A stretch of DNA of 64,000 nt from Acerihabitans sp035013185 (GTDB lineage: Bacteria > Pseudomonadota > Gammaproteobacteria > Enterobacterales > Enterobacteriaceae). Positions 8,076 through 16,006 of this stretch are shown here, piece after piece. The position numbers were made by a program, and so were the translations under genes. How positions within the stretch are numbered: the stretch's first letter is position 1; each line of letters begins with the position of its first letter. The stretch spans positions 1-64,000 of the forward strand of contig NZ_JAYGJO010000023.1 of the NCBI RefSeq assembly GCF_035013185.1. The letters run 5' to 3'. A model generated the notes under the pieces. That model was given only the letters and a program-made list of their open reading frames with translations, did no database searches and had not been told where the DNA came from.

Positions 8076-8457
8076 TTTGTGGTTCGTATTATACGCTAAG
8101 GGAGCTACGGCTCTCTTTTTTATGGTCGCGATAATCGCCATAAAAAAGAGCTCCACCCGAGCGGTTTGTTGTGCCTAAACCTAAAGAACTCAACGTTCGG
8201 CCATACGGTTTTTTAAATTAATCGCTCACCGCGCAAAAAAAACAAAACCCTGTTTAGATCAAAAAAACCAAACTATGTCGATGCGACAATTTTAACCAAT
8301 ATGTGATTTGGTGTAATTTTGTTTATTTTTCGTTTAATAACAATAAGTTAAAAAAATTTCCTCATGAGGATGATGTTATCGTTATCGGGATAAAAATAAA
8401 TACACCACCTTAAGGCCAATTTTCCCCTTAAATTGTTGTAAATTAGCCTTTATGCCA
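8076..8457. other. AT-rich intergenic region after grcA with a 13-bp inverted repeat
   Basis: No credible gene is seen. CTCTTTTTTATGG (8113-8125) and CCATAAAAAAGAG (8138-8150) form a perfect 13-bp inverted repeat around 12 bp. Overlapping it is a smaller GC hairpin followed by six T (about 8099-8121) that may terminate grcA. The rest, 8190-8457, is AT-rich without recognisable motifs. Confidence 0.6.
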
Positions 8458-8487
8458 TAAAAAAACCGCCCTGAAGGGCGGTTTTTT
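8458..8487. terminator. Bidirectional terminator between grcA and srmB
   Basis: AAAACCGCCCTGAAGGGCGG followed by T6, with an A run on the other side, forms a strong stem usable on both strands. It lies 16 bp beyond the srmB stop. Confidence 0.9.
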
Positions 8488-8502
8488 GGTGTGGGTGCCG
8501 CA

Positions 8503-9867
8503 TTAATCATCATTCGGCTTATTGCTTATCACACTAGCATCCACGGACTCGGTAGCGGCGGTCGCCGCGGTTTTGCCTACTCGGCGCTTACCAATATTGC
8601 GTTTATCACGCAACCGGACCTTTACCTTGTCTTTGACCTGGCTTTGTTCTTTTTTCTCTTTACGTTTTGCCAGTACTTTTTTCGACGGTTTGCCGGTAAC
8701 TTTCTCGGCGGGGGCGCGGGTCACGGGCCGCAGTTCTTCCACAATGCGCGCTTTTAACGGTTCGTTAAGGTAGCGGCTGATCTTACCCAATAGCAGATGA
8801 TCGTGGGCTTCCACCAGAGAGATGGCCGAGCCTTTACGCCCGGCGCGGGCGGTGCGGCCAATACGATGCAAATAGACATCAGCCGTGGTAGGCAAATCGT
8901 AATTGATAACGTGGCTGATATCATCGATATCCAACCCACGCGCCGCAATGTCGGTGGCGACCAGGACATTCATGCGACCTTCATTCATCCGCCGAATGGC
9001 CTCGTTGCGTTTGGCTTGCACCATTTCGCCTTCCAAATAGCACGACGCGATGCCCGCGGCATGCAACCAACTGACCACTTCATGAACCCGTTCGCGTTTG
9101 CGCACGAACACAATGGCTTTGGTGACGTCGGGTAACGCAAGCAAATGGCACAGCAGGGCGGTTTTATGTTTCAAATCATCGGCGCGATAAAACCATTGGG
9201 TGATTTTTTTGCGTTCACGCCGCGATGGCGACGCGTCGACTTCTACCGGATCATTGAGCAGCCGCTCGGCAAAATCTTTTACCGCATTACCTTCCAGGGT
9301 GGCGGAAAACAGTAATGTCTGCTTGCGCCAGCGGGTTTCGGCGGCGATAAGCTCGACATCTTGGGCAAAGCCCATCTCCAGCATGCGATCCGCTTCGTCA
9401 AGGATCAGCGTTTCCACGGCCCGGCAATCGAAATTTTCTTCTTTAATGTATTGCAACAACCGGCCAGTGGTGGCAACAACGATATCCTGATTTTCACTAA
9501 ATACAATCGCGTGATTCATAAAGGCCACGCCGCCGGTGATAGTGGCGATGTCCAGACTGGTATGTGCGGCCAGCTGTTTAGCCTGTTCAGCCACTTGCAT
9601 CGCCAGTTCGCGGGTCGGTGTCACGATAAGTACCCGGGGTGGGCCGGATTTCCTGCGCGGAAAATCCAGCAGATGCTGGAGCACGGGTAAGAGGTAGGCG
9701 GCGGTTTTGCCGGTACCGGTAGGGGCCGAACCCAACACGTCGCGCCCTTCCATTGCCGGCGGGATCGCTTCGGACTGAATGGCGGTAGGGCGCTCATAGC
9801 CTTTATCGCGCAGTGCCGCGATCAAGCTTTCATGTAGGTCGAGTTCGCTAAATTGGGTTACAGTCAT
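8503..9867 (-). CDS. srmB: DEAD-box RNA helicase SrmB
   Basis: ATP-dependent RNA helicase acting early in 50S ribosome assembly. The protein has 454 residues (E. coli 444). Motifs in order: Q-motif 'YERPTAIQSEAIPPAMEGRD', Walker A 'APTGTGKTAAYL', 'PTRELAMQV', DEAD box 'LILDEADRMLEMGFA', SAT 'LLFSATLEG', and the helicase C domain with 'VATDIAARGLDIDDISHVIN' and 'HRIGRTARAGRKGSA'. A Lys/Arg-rich tail from about residue 395 fits the family. It is transcribed alone and diverges from trmN6. Confidence 0.98.
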   Translation of the reverse strand: MTVTQFSELDLHESLIAALRDKGYERPTAIQSEAIPPAMEGRDVLGSAPTGTGKTAAYLLPVLQHLLDFPRRKSGPPRVLIVTPTRELAMQVAEQAKQLAAHTSLDIATITGGVAFMNHAIVFSENQDIVVATTGRLLQYIKEENFDCRAVETLILDEADRMLEMGFAQDVELIAAETRWRKQTLLFSATLEGNAVKDFAERLLNDPVEVDASPSRRERKKITQWFYRADDLKHKTALLCHLLALPDVTKAIVFVRKRERVHEVVSWLHAAGIASCYLEGEMVQAKRNEAIRRMNEGRMNVLVATDIAARGLDIDDISHVINYDLPTTADVYLHRIGRTARAGRKGSAISLVEAHDHLLLGKISRYLNEPLKARIVEELRPVTRAPAEKVTGKPSKKVLAKRKEKKEQSQVKDKVKVRLRDKRNIGKRRVGKTAATAATESVDASVISNKPNDD

Positions 9868-10022
9868 GGTCTACCTCTGGTTGGGGCGCAGATTATAGAC
9901 GGATCGGGCAGAATGTTCATCTGTTTCCGTGTGGGGGGGCAATTTACCTTCCGGCGCAGGGGCTGAGAAGCCCGGATCCTCAAGTCCGTCACTAAAGTAA
10001 CCCGGAATGCCGCGAGAACCAA

Positions 10023-10841
10023 ATGATGAACGATGTGCTGAATGACAATACCCCATTGCGTAGGGATGGCTTTACCTTCAAGCGGTTTTTCGCCGCCCAT
10101 GACCGCTGCGCCATGAAGGTGGGTACTGACGCTGTACTGCTGGGTGCGTGGACGCCGCTGGCTGACGCGGTAGATGTGTTGGACATTGGCACCGGCTGTG
10201 GGCTCATTGCGCTTATGCTCGCCCAACGCACCGGTGATCATGTCCGTGTCGCTGGGATCGAACTGGACGAGCGCGCCGCCTGCCAGGCGCGGGAAAACTT
10301 TGCGCTAAGTCCGTGGCGGCAGCGTTTAAAGGTTATCCAGGGGGATATCCTTAATCCCGCCGTCTTGGGTTTTCCGGTGCTTGACAAACCTGGGCATGAA
10401 CGCGACGGTCATGCCGTTGCCGCTTATCAACTTATCGTCAGTAACCCGCCTTATTTTCCGGTGGGAGTGGCCTGCGGTAGCACTGAGCGCGATCGTGCGC
10501 GCCACACGGCGTCCTTAACCCATCAGCGCTTGCTAGAGGTGGTGCGTCTGCTGTTGGCCCCTCAGGGGCTATTCTCAATGGTGTTGCCGGCCGAGATAGG
10601 CGAGCGGGTGATCGGATTAGCACAAGGGCAAGGCTGGCACCTGCGTTACCGTACCGATGTGGCAGACCGGCCGGGCAAGGCGCCACATCGGATGCTTCTG
10701 GCATTATCATTAACGCCAGGCGCGGCGGTGGTCACCGACATGGTGCTTAAGGACCCAGATGGACGTTACTCGGCGGCGTATCGCACCTTGGCCGGTGATT
10801 TTTATCTGCATATGTCCGGTGTCGCCACCCCCGCGCCATAA
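10023..10841 (+). CDS. trmN: tRNA1(Val) (adenine-37-N6) methyltransferase TrmN6
   Basis: YfiC-family AdoMet-dependent enzyme that methylates A37 of tRNA1(Val). The N-terminal 'RRDGFTFKRFFAAHDRCAMK' and 'VGTDAVLLGAW' are characteristic. The AdoMet motif is 'VLDIGTGCGLIALMLAQR' (about residues 49-66), the acidic ribose loop is 'GIELDERAA', and the catalytic 'VSNPPYF' lies about residue 140. At 272 residues it is longer than E. coli (245), with an extra loop around residues 116-130 and a short C-terminal tail. Two adjacent ATG codons leave the start at 10023 or 10026. It converges with nadB. Confidence 0.95.
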   Translation: MMNDVLNDNTPLRRDGFTFKRFFAAHDRCAMKVGTDAVLLGAWTPLADAVDVLDIGTGCGLIALMLAQRTGDHVRVAGIELDERAACQARENFALSPWRQRLKVIQGDILNPAVLGFPVLDKPGHERDGHAVAAYQLIVSNPPYFPVGVACGSTERDRARHTASLTHQRLLEVVRLLLAPQGLFSMVLPAEIGERVIGLAQGQGWHLRYRTDVADRPGKAPHRMLLALSLTPGAAVVTDMVLKDPDGRYSAAYRTLAGDFYLHMSGVATPAP

Positions 10842-10862
10842 AACACCGTCACGCTCTATTTA

Positions 10863-12488
10863 TCAGGGATGTAGAATGGTCGGTTGGGGATTGTCCGTCA
10901 TCTCTGGATAGTCAAGAGTGTAATGCAACCCCCGGCTCTCTTTACGCAACATCGCACTTTTGACGATCAGTTCCGCCACCTGGGTCAGATTGCGAACCTC
11001 AAGCAAGCTGTTGGAGATGCGAAAATTGGAGTAATACTCATCGATTTCACGTTGTAACAAGTTGATGCGGTGCAGCGCCCGTTCCAAGCGTTTAGTGGTG
11101 CGCACAATGCCGACATAGTCCCACATAAACAGCCGCAGTTCGTGCCAGTTGTGCTGGAGCACTACCGCCTCGTCGGAGTTATCTACCCGGCTTTCATCCC
11201 AGACGGGCAGATGTTTGGCCAATTTGATGGTCGGCAATCGCTTGATGATATCTTCTGATGCCGACCAGCCATAGACCAGGCATTCCAGCAGTGAATTGGA
11301 TGCCAGGCGGTTTGCCCCATGCAACCCGGTATAACTCACTTCGCCGATGGCATAAAGTCCATCGAGATCGGTGCGGCCATGTTGATCGACCATCACCCCC
11401 CCACAGGTATAGTGGGCTGCCGGTACGATGGGGATCGGTTGTTTGGTTAAATCGATATCCAGCGACAACAGTTTTTCGTAGATCATGGGGAAATGCTGAC
11501 GGATGAAATCCGCCGGTTTGTGGCTGATATCCAGGTACATGCAGTCGGCACCCAACCGCTTCATCTCGTGGTCGATGGCGCGGGCAACAATATCGCGTGG
11601 AGCGAGCTCGGCGCGTTCATCAAAATCGGGCATGAAACGCGTGCCGTCCGGCCGCTTGAGATAAGCACCCTCGCCGCGCAGTGCCTCGGTCAGCAGAAAA
11701 TTTCGCGCCTGTGGATGAAACAGGCAGGTAGGATGAAACTGGTTGAATTCAAGATTGGCCACCCGGCAACCCGCACGCCAGGCCATGGCGATGCCATCGC
11801 CTGAGGAAATATCCGGGTTGGTGGTGTATTGATACACTTTTGAAGAACCGCCGGTTGCCAGCACCACCGATTTTGCCCGACAGGTTTCCACCTGCTCCTT
11901 TTCGCGATTCCAGATATAGGCTCCCACCACGCGGCGGGTCCCGGAAAGCCCGATTTTACTCGAGCAGATCAAGTCTACCGCGTTGCAGCGTTCCATCACG
12001 TGGATATTGGGATGGTTGGCCGCCTGGGAAACCAAGGTGGTTTCCACTTCTTTACCGGTCGCGTCGGCGGAATGCAGAATGCGCCTATGGCTATGGCCGC
12101 CTTCGCGGGTCAGGTGATAACGCTCTGCCGCAGGATCGCCGGTGGCTAACGCTGCCGTGTCGCGGGTTTCAGTGTCGAACAATACACCTTGGTCGATTAA
12201 CCACTGTACGCAGTGGTGCGCGTTGCCGGCGATAAATTCCACCGCTTCGCGATCGCACAGTCCCGCTCCGGCGATTAGCGTGTCCTCTACGTGGGAGTCT
12301 ATGCTGTCGGTTTCATCAAATACCGCGGCGATCCCCCCTTGGGCATAATACGTTGATCCTTCATTGAGAGGGCCTTTGCTTAACACCATGACCTGACAAT
12401 GCCCTGCTAGGCGTAATGCCAAGGACAGGCCAGCGGCGCCGCTGCCGATCACCAACACATCGGTTACATGTTCAGTTAAAGGTTGCAT
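10863..12488 (-). CDS. nadB: L-aspartate oxidase
   Basis: FAD enzyme that oxidises aspartate to iminoaspartate, the first step of de novo NAD synthesis. At 541 residues it has the family length. The dinucleotide-binding motif 'VLVIGSGAAGLSLALRLAG' is near residue 13. 'STYYAQGGIAAV', 'EFNQFHPTCLF', 'REGGHSHRRI' and 'YTGLHGANRLASNSLLECLV' are the FAD and substrate loops of the flavoprotein family. Its partner nadA is not in the window. It diverges from rpoE across about 320 bp. Confidence 0.98.
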   Translation of the reverse strand: MQPLTEHVTDVLVIGSGAAGLSLALRLAGHCQVMVLSKGPLNEGSTYYAQGGIAAVFDETDSIDSHVEDTLIAGAGLCDREAVEFIAGNAHHCVQWLIDQGVLFDTETRDTAALATGDPAAERYHLTREGGHSHRRILHSADATGKEVETTLVSQAANHPNIHVMERCNAVDLICSSKIGLSGTRRVVGAYIWNREKEQVETCRAKSVVLATGGSSKVYQYTTNPDISSGDGIAMAWRAGCRVANLEFNQFHPTCLFHPQARNFLLTEALRGEGAYLKRPDGTRFMPDFDERAELAPRDIVARAIDHEMKRLGADCMYLDISHKPADFIRQHFPMIYEKLLSLDIDLTKQPIPIVPAAHYTCGGVMVDQHGRTDLDGLYAIGEVSYTGLHGANRLASNSLLECLVYGWSASEDIIKRLPTIKLAKHLPVWDESRVDNSDEAVVLQHNWHELRLFMWDYVGIVRTTKRLERALHRINLLQREIDEYYSNFRISNSLLEVRNLTQVAELIVKSAMLRKESRGLHYTLDYPEMTDNPQPTILHP

Positions 12489-12799
12489 AATAGAGGGTAG
12501 TTACCATAGAAAAAAGACGGTTTTCCGATGGTAGCACTCTATGATTTAGGTCTGAAAGGGTAATTGACGATATTTTATCCGGGGACAAATTACGCATGTT
12601 TGCTGACAGCAAATGGATTTCAAGGTACCCTGCGCTCTCAATAGGGTGCTGAAGGGATGACGAGCGCTAAGGCTTTGCGTTTTCGGCATTCAGGGAGCCC
12701 CTAATATTAATTTCGTGATAGTCTGTCTGTCACCCGGTGTGAACACCGGCGCACCAAAGGCCGTCTCCCATTTCATTTAACTAAAAATACAGGTGGGAC
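12489..12799. other. nadB-rpoE divergent intergenic region
   Basis: This stretch should hold the promoters of nadB and the distal housekeeping promoters of the rpoE operon. A GC-rich hairpin GGTGTGAACACC occurs near 12736-12747. I could not assign a NadR box or any other regulator site with confidence, and no gene is seen. Confidence 0.4.
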
Positions 12800-12827
12800 G
12801 GAACTTTATGTTTTGCGTAAACTCCAA
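12800..12827 (+). promoter_or_regulatory. Sigma-E autoregulatory promoter of the rpoE operon
   Basis: GGAACTT at 12800-12806, 16 bp, then TCCAA at 12823-12827 aligns base for base in spacing with the sigma-E-dependent promoter of E. coli rpoE (GGAACTT-N16-TCTAA). The -10 has one substitution. Transcripts would start near 12834, inside the rseD reading frame. Confidence 0.7.
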
Positions 12828-12915
12828 TCGAGTGCTTGCTCGTGTTATCAGTTTAGAGGCTGGCAGTTCTATTTTTCGCGTGGAGATAAATTTGAGGAGA
12901 ATTTACCTCGGATGA
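12808..12915 (+). CDS. rseD: RpoE leader peptide RseD
   Basis: A 35-codon reading frame that begins at ATG 12808 ('MFCVNSNRVLARVIS') and ends at TGA 12913-12915, overlapping the rpoE ATG by the sequence ATGA. An upstream leader frame coupled to rpoE translation has been described in E. coli as rseD, where it transmits translational control to rpoE. The stop/start overlap supports the same role here. The peptide itself has no recognisable domain. An in-frame GTG at 12793 would lengthen it by five codons. The sigma-E promoter overlaps its 5' end, so transcripts from that promoter would lack the start codon. Confidence 0.7.
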   Translation: MFCVNSNRVLARVISLEAGSSIFRVEINLRRIYLG

Positions 12916-13487
12916 GCGAGCAGTTAACAGATCAGGTGTTGGTTGAACGGGTTCAAAAAGGCGACCAAAAAGCGTTTAACTTGTTGGTCGTGCGTTACCA
13001 GCACAAAGTGGCGAGCCTGGTCTCTCGGTATGTCCCCCAAGGGGATGTGCCAGATGTGGCGCAGGAGTCTTTTATCAAAGCCTATCGAGCCTTGGAGTCG
13101 TTTCGTGGGGATAGTGCTTTTTATACCTGGTTGTACCGTATTGCCGTTAATACGGCTAAAAATTATTTGGTTGCTCAGGGCCGTCGCCCCCCGTCCAGTG
13201 ATGTGGACGCGAGCGATGCTGAAAACTATGAAAGTGCCGGTGCATTAAAAGAAATATCGAACCCTGAGAATTTAATGTTGTCTGAAGAGTTACGACAGAT
13301 AGTGTTCCGCACTATTGAAGCGCTTCCAGAGGACCTAAGAATGGCCATTACCCTGCGGGAATTGGATGGTTTAAGCTATGAAGAAATAGCCTCCATCATG
13401 GACTGCCCGGTGGGAACGGTAAGATCCCGAATCTTCCGTGCACGCGAAGCGATAGACACTAAAATTCAACCGCTGATTCAGCGATAA
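12912..13487 (+). CDS. rpoE: RNA polymerase sigma-E factor
   Basis: ECF sigma factor that directs the response to misfolded outer membrane proteins. The ATG at 12912 gives 191 residues, as in E. coli. Region 2 is seen in 'AFNLLVVRYQHKVASLVSRY' and 'DVAQESFIKAYRALESF' with 'FYTWLYRIAVNTAKNYL'. Region 4, the helix-turn-helix that reads the -35, is 'ITLRELDGLSYEEIASIMDC' followed by 'PVGTVRSRIFRAREAID'. It is first of the operon rpoE-rseA-rseB-rseC and is coupled to the rseD leader frame. Confidence 0.99.
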   Translation: MSEQLTDQVLVERVQKGDQKAFNLLVVRYQHKVASLVSRYVPQGDVPDVAQESFIKAYRALESFRGDSAFYTWLYRIAVNTAKNYLVAQGRRPPSSDVDASDAENYESAGALKEISNPENLMLSEELRQIVFRTIEALPEDLRMAITLRELDGLSYEEIASIMDCPVGTVRSRIFRAREAIDTKIQPLIQR

Positions 13488-13517
13488 TGATGGCGGCAGA
13501 AGAGAAGGTACCCACGC

Positions 13518-14171
13518 ATGCATAACGAAAAGATTTCCGCGCTTATGGATGGTGAGTCGTTCGACAACGAACTGCTCAATGAATTATCCAAGGATGACAG
13601 GTTACAACAAAGCTGGCAAAGGTATCACCTGATTCGCGACACGATGCGCGGGGATGTCGGTGACGTGATTCACTTTGACATTGCCAGTCGTGTGTCGGCT
13701 GCACTGGCACAGGAACCGGCACGATTGACGCCGCAGACTGTGAAGGAATCTCAGCCCTTGCCTGAAACCTGGCACAAACTGCCATTTTGGCATAAGGCTC
13801 GTCCTTGGGCGGCGCAGGTTATGCAGATCGGTTTGGCTGCCTGTGTATCGCTGGCGGTGATTGTCGGCGTGCAGCACTATAATCAGCCGAACAATATCGA
13901 TTCGCAGCCGGAATCACCGGTGTTTAATACGTTGCCGATGATGGGGCAGGCCTCGCCGGTTAGCTTGGGGGTTCCCTCTGCTTCTTCAGCCGCCGACAAT
14001 GGTTCCCAGCAGCAACTCCAGGAGCAACGTAAGCGGATAAATGCCATCCTGCAGGATTACGAACTGCAGCGTCGAGTTCATTCCACGCAGATGCAGTTCG
14101 ATCAGCATGAAACTCAACAGGCTGCAGTGCAGGTGCCTGGTACCCAGTCATTAGGAATGCAACCGCAGTAA
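13518..14171 (+). CDS. rseA: Anti-sigma-E factor RseA
   Basis: Inner membrane protein that holds sigma-E inactive until it is cut by DegS and RseP. It has 217 residues. The cytoplasmic sigma-binding part starts 'MHNEKISALMDGESFDNELL' and includes 'YHLIRDTMRGD'. One transmembrane segment, 'AACVSLAVIVGVQHY', lies at about residues 107-124. The periplasmic part has the family's 'VFNTLPMMGQASPVSLGVPS' and a Gln-rich tail. Its TAA overlaps the start of rseB. Confidence 0.97.
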   Translation: MHNEKISALMDGESFDNELLNELSKDDRLQQSWQRYHLIRDTMRGDVGDVIHFDIASRVSAALAQEPARLTPQTVKESQPLPETWHKLPFWHKARPWAAQVMQIGLAACVSLAVIVGVQHYNQPNNIDSQPESPVFNTLPMMGQASPVSLGVPSASSAADNGSQQQLQEQRKRINAILQDYELQRRVHSTQMQFDQHETQQAAVQVPGTQSLGMQPQ

Positions 14172-15133
14172 TGAAGCAATTTTGGTGTGCTGTTTGTTTT
14201 ATAACAAGTAGTCTGTTTTATTCCACCAACACTCTGGCCGAGGCCCCCACAGCGGCCCCCGGGGTGTTGTTGCAACAAATGAGCCAGGCTAGCCAGTCGC
14301 TGAACTACGAGTTTTCCTTTATCAGCGTCAGCAAACAAGGTGTGGATTCTCTGCGCTTTCGTCATGCTGTGGTTGAAAAACACCAGCTAGCACAGCTTCT
14401 GCAGATGGATGGCCCACGTCGTGAAATAGTGCAACGCGACAATGAAATCAGCTTCTTCGAGCCTGGATTTGAACCTTTCACCTTGATCGGCAATCATATT
14501 GTTGATTCTCTTCCATCAATTGTTTACGCTGATTTCGACCATTTATCCAAGTTCTATGATTTTATTTCTGTCGGCCGTACGCGTGTTACCGATCGTTCTT
14601 GTGAAGTGGTACGTGTGGTGGCGCGGGATGGTACGCGTTTTGGTTACGTCTTATGGATCGATGCCGCGACTAAACTGCCATTGCGGGCTGATTTACTCGA
14701 CCGCGATGGGGAAACGCTGGAACAGTTTCGCGTGATTTCATTGATCGTCGATCCGCAGGTACAGTCTCTGATGAAGGGACTCGAAAAAGTCAATTTGCCA
14801 CCGCAGTTGGCTGTACCAACGACCGGTGCCAGCGACTTTAGCTGGGAGGTCAAGTGGTTGCCTGCGGGTATGATTGAGGTGGCGCATAGCAACCGCACAC
14901 TGCCCGGGATAAATGTGCCGATTGAAACTCGGCTCTATAGCGACGGACTGTTTAGTTTCTCAGTCAACATCGCCCAGACAGACGCGGTGAATTCCGAGCA
15001 CTCTATTCGCACTGGCCGAAGGACAATCCATACCCTCATTCGTAGCAATAAAGAAGTTACCGTTGTCGGCGAACTGCCTCCGGCTACCGCCAAACGCATC
15101 GCCGACAGTGTGACATTTAAGGTGCAACCATGA
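14171..15133 (+). CDS. rseB: Sigma-E regulatory protein RseB (periplasmic)
   Basis: MucB/RseB family protein that binds the periplasmic part of RseA and shields it from DegS, and that senses mislocalised lipoprotein/LPS signals. It has 320 residues. An N-terminal signal peptide ends near 'STNTLA', and the LolA-like fold begins 'GVLLQQMSQASQSLNYEFSF'. The C-terminal domain contains 'DFSWEVKWLPAGMIEVAH'. The start overlaps rseA by one base and its end overlaps rseC by four (ATGA), so all three rse genes are coupled. Confidence 0.97.
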   Translation: MKQFWCAVCFITSSLFYSTNTLAEAPTAAPGVLLQQMSQASQSLNYEFSFISVSKQGVDSLRFRHAVVEKHQLAQLLQMDGPRREIVQRDNEISFFEPGFEPFTLIGNHIVDSLPSIVYADFDHLSKFYDFISVGRTRVTDRSCEVVRVVARDGTRFGYVLWIDAATKLPLRADLLDRDGETLEQFRVISLIVDPQVQSLMKGLEKVNLPPQLAVPTTGASDFSWEVKWLPAGMIEVAHSNRTLPGINVPIETRLYSDGLFSFSVNIAQTDAVNSEHSIRTGRRTIHTLIRSNKEVTVVGELPPATAKRIADSVTFKVQP

Positions 15134-15600
15134 TTAAAGAGTGGGCAACGGTTATTTCGTGGCAGCAGGGCGTCGCACAACTGCGTTGTGAACAGCATTC
15201 CGGTTGTGGCAGTTGCCATTCACAAGGCACCTGCGGCACCAGCATTCTCAATAAAATGGGTCCTGAGTCCACTCAGCAGCTTAATGTCATCAGCACGCAG
15301 CCGCTGGTTCCCGGTCAGCGGGTTGAAGTGGGCATTACCGAAGCCAGCTTGATTCGCTCGGCATTGCTGGTGTATATGCTGCCGTTGGTGGGATTAATCG
15401 GTTGTGCGGCCTTAATGCAAGGTTGGTTTAATACCGATCTGGCGGCGGCTTTTGGTGGTTTGGTCGGCGCTACCGGTGGTTTTATGCTGGCGCGTTTTTA
15501 TGCTCAAAAATTGGGTGATAAACGCCAGTACCAGCCGGTGATCCTGCAAATTGCCTTGCCTCCCTCGGCGTTGCGCCTGGAGCAGGAGAAGCCCCAATAG
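15130..15600 (+). CDS. rseC: SoxR-reducing/sigma-E regulatory protein RseC
   Basis: Inner membrane protein of the rpoE operon; homologues also join the system that keeps SoxR reduced. It has 156 residues. The N-terminal Cys cluster 'CEQHSGCGSCHSQGTCGTS' is intact and probably binds a redox cofactor. Two membrane segments, about residues 78-100 ('LLVYMLPLVGLIGCAALMQG') and 104-122, are close together. The RseC/MucC family signature 'VEVGITEASLIRSALLVYML' is present. Confidence 0.95.
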   Translation: MIKEWATVISWQQGVAQLRCEQHSGCGSCHSQGTCGTSILNKMGPESTQQLNVISTQPLVPGQRVEVGITEASLIRSALLVYMLPLVGLIGCAALMQGWFNTDLAAAFGGLVGATGGFMLARFYAQKLGDKRQYQPVILQIALPPSALRLEQEKPQ

Positions 15601-15614
15601 TCTCCTGACCCGGC

Positions 15615-15698
15615 GAACATGACCTGGTGAACATGACTTGGTGAACATGACCTGGTGAACATGACCTGGTGAACATGACCTGGTGAACATGACCTGGT
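15615..15698 (+). repeat. Six tandem copies of a 14-bp unit after rseC
   Basis: The unit GAACATGACCTGGT is repeated six times without gaps, with one C-to-T change in the second copy, followed by a broken seventh copy at 15699-15703. It starts 14 bp after the rseC stop. The period is not a multiple of three and no real gene spans it. Five of the six copies contain CCTGG, a Dcm-type methylation site. Confidence 0.95.
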
Positions 15699-15703
15699 GA
15701 ACA

Positions 15704-16006
15704 ATGTGCGGTTGCCATCGCCACAGACGGCTATCATCCCCGGTTTTATCTCTCTGATTATCCTCCACTGTGTACGGTTCAGTGACAGCCGAAGTTGGCT
15801 GATCCTGGTGGTGTGTTGCACGGCAATGGCCAACGATCCCTCGCCATGTTTATACATAGGCTATTGTCTGCTCCCGCTATCCTTCCTTGAAACTGCCATA
15901 CAGTGTAATATGCGGCCATGCCATATTGAGTATTTTGACTTTTAAGTCCATCGCGGTGTTCACCGAAATAAATCTAAGCAACATAATTAGAGAAAAATTC
16001 ATATAA
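15704..16006. other. rseC-lepA intergenic region
   Basis: No gene is visible. In E. coli lepA follows rseC at a similar distance. A possible promoter element TTGAAA at 15887-15892 precedes AT-rich sequence, but its spacing to TAATAT (13 bp) is poor. The lepA ribosome-binding region AGAGAAA is at 15989-15995. Confidence 0.35.

Noticed and set aside
15412..15768. Minus-strand frame with repeated 'HVHQVMFTRSCSPG' peptide
   Set aside because: It is the translation of the 14-bp tandem repeats and overlaps rseC; the period of 14 shifts frame every copy, so it is not a repeat protein.
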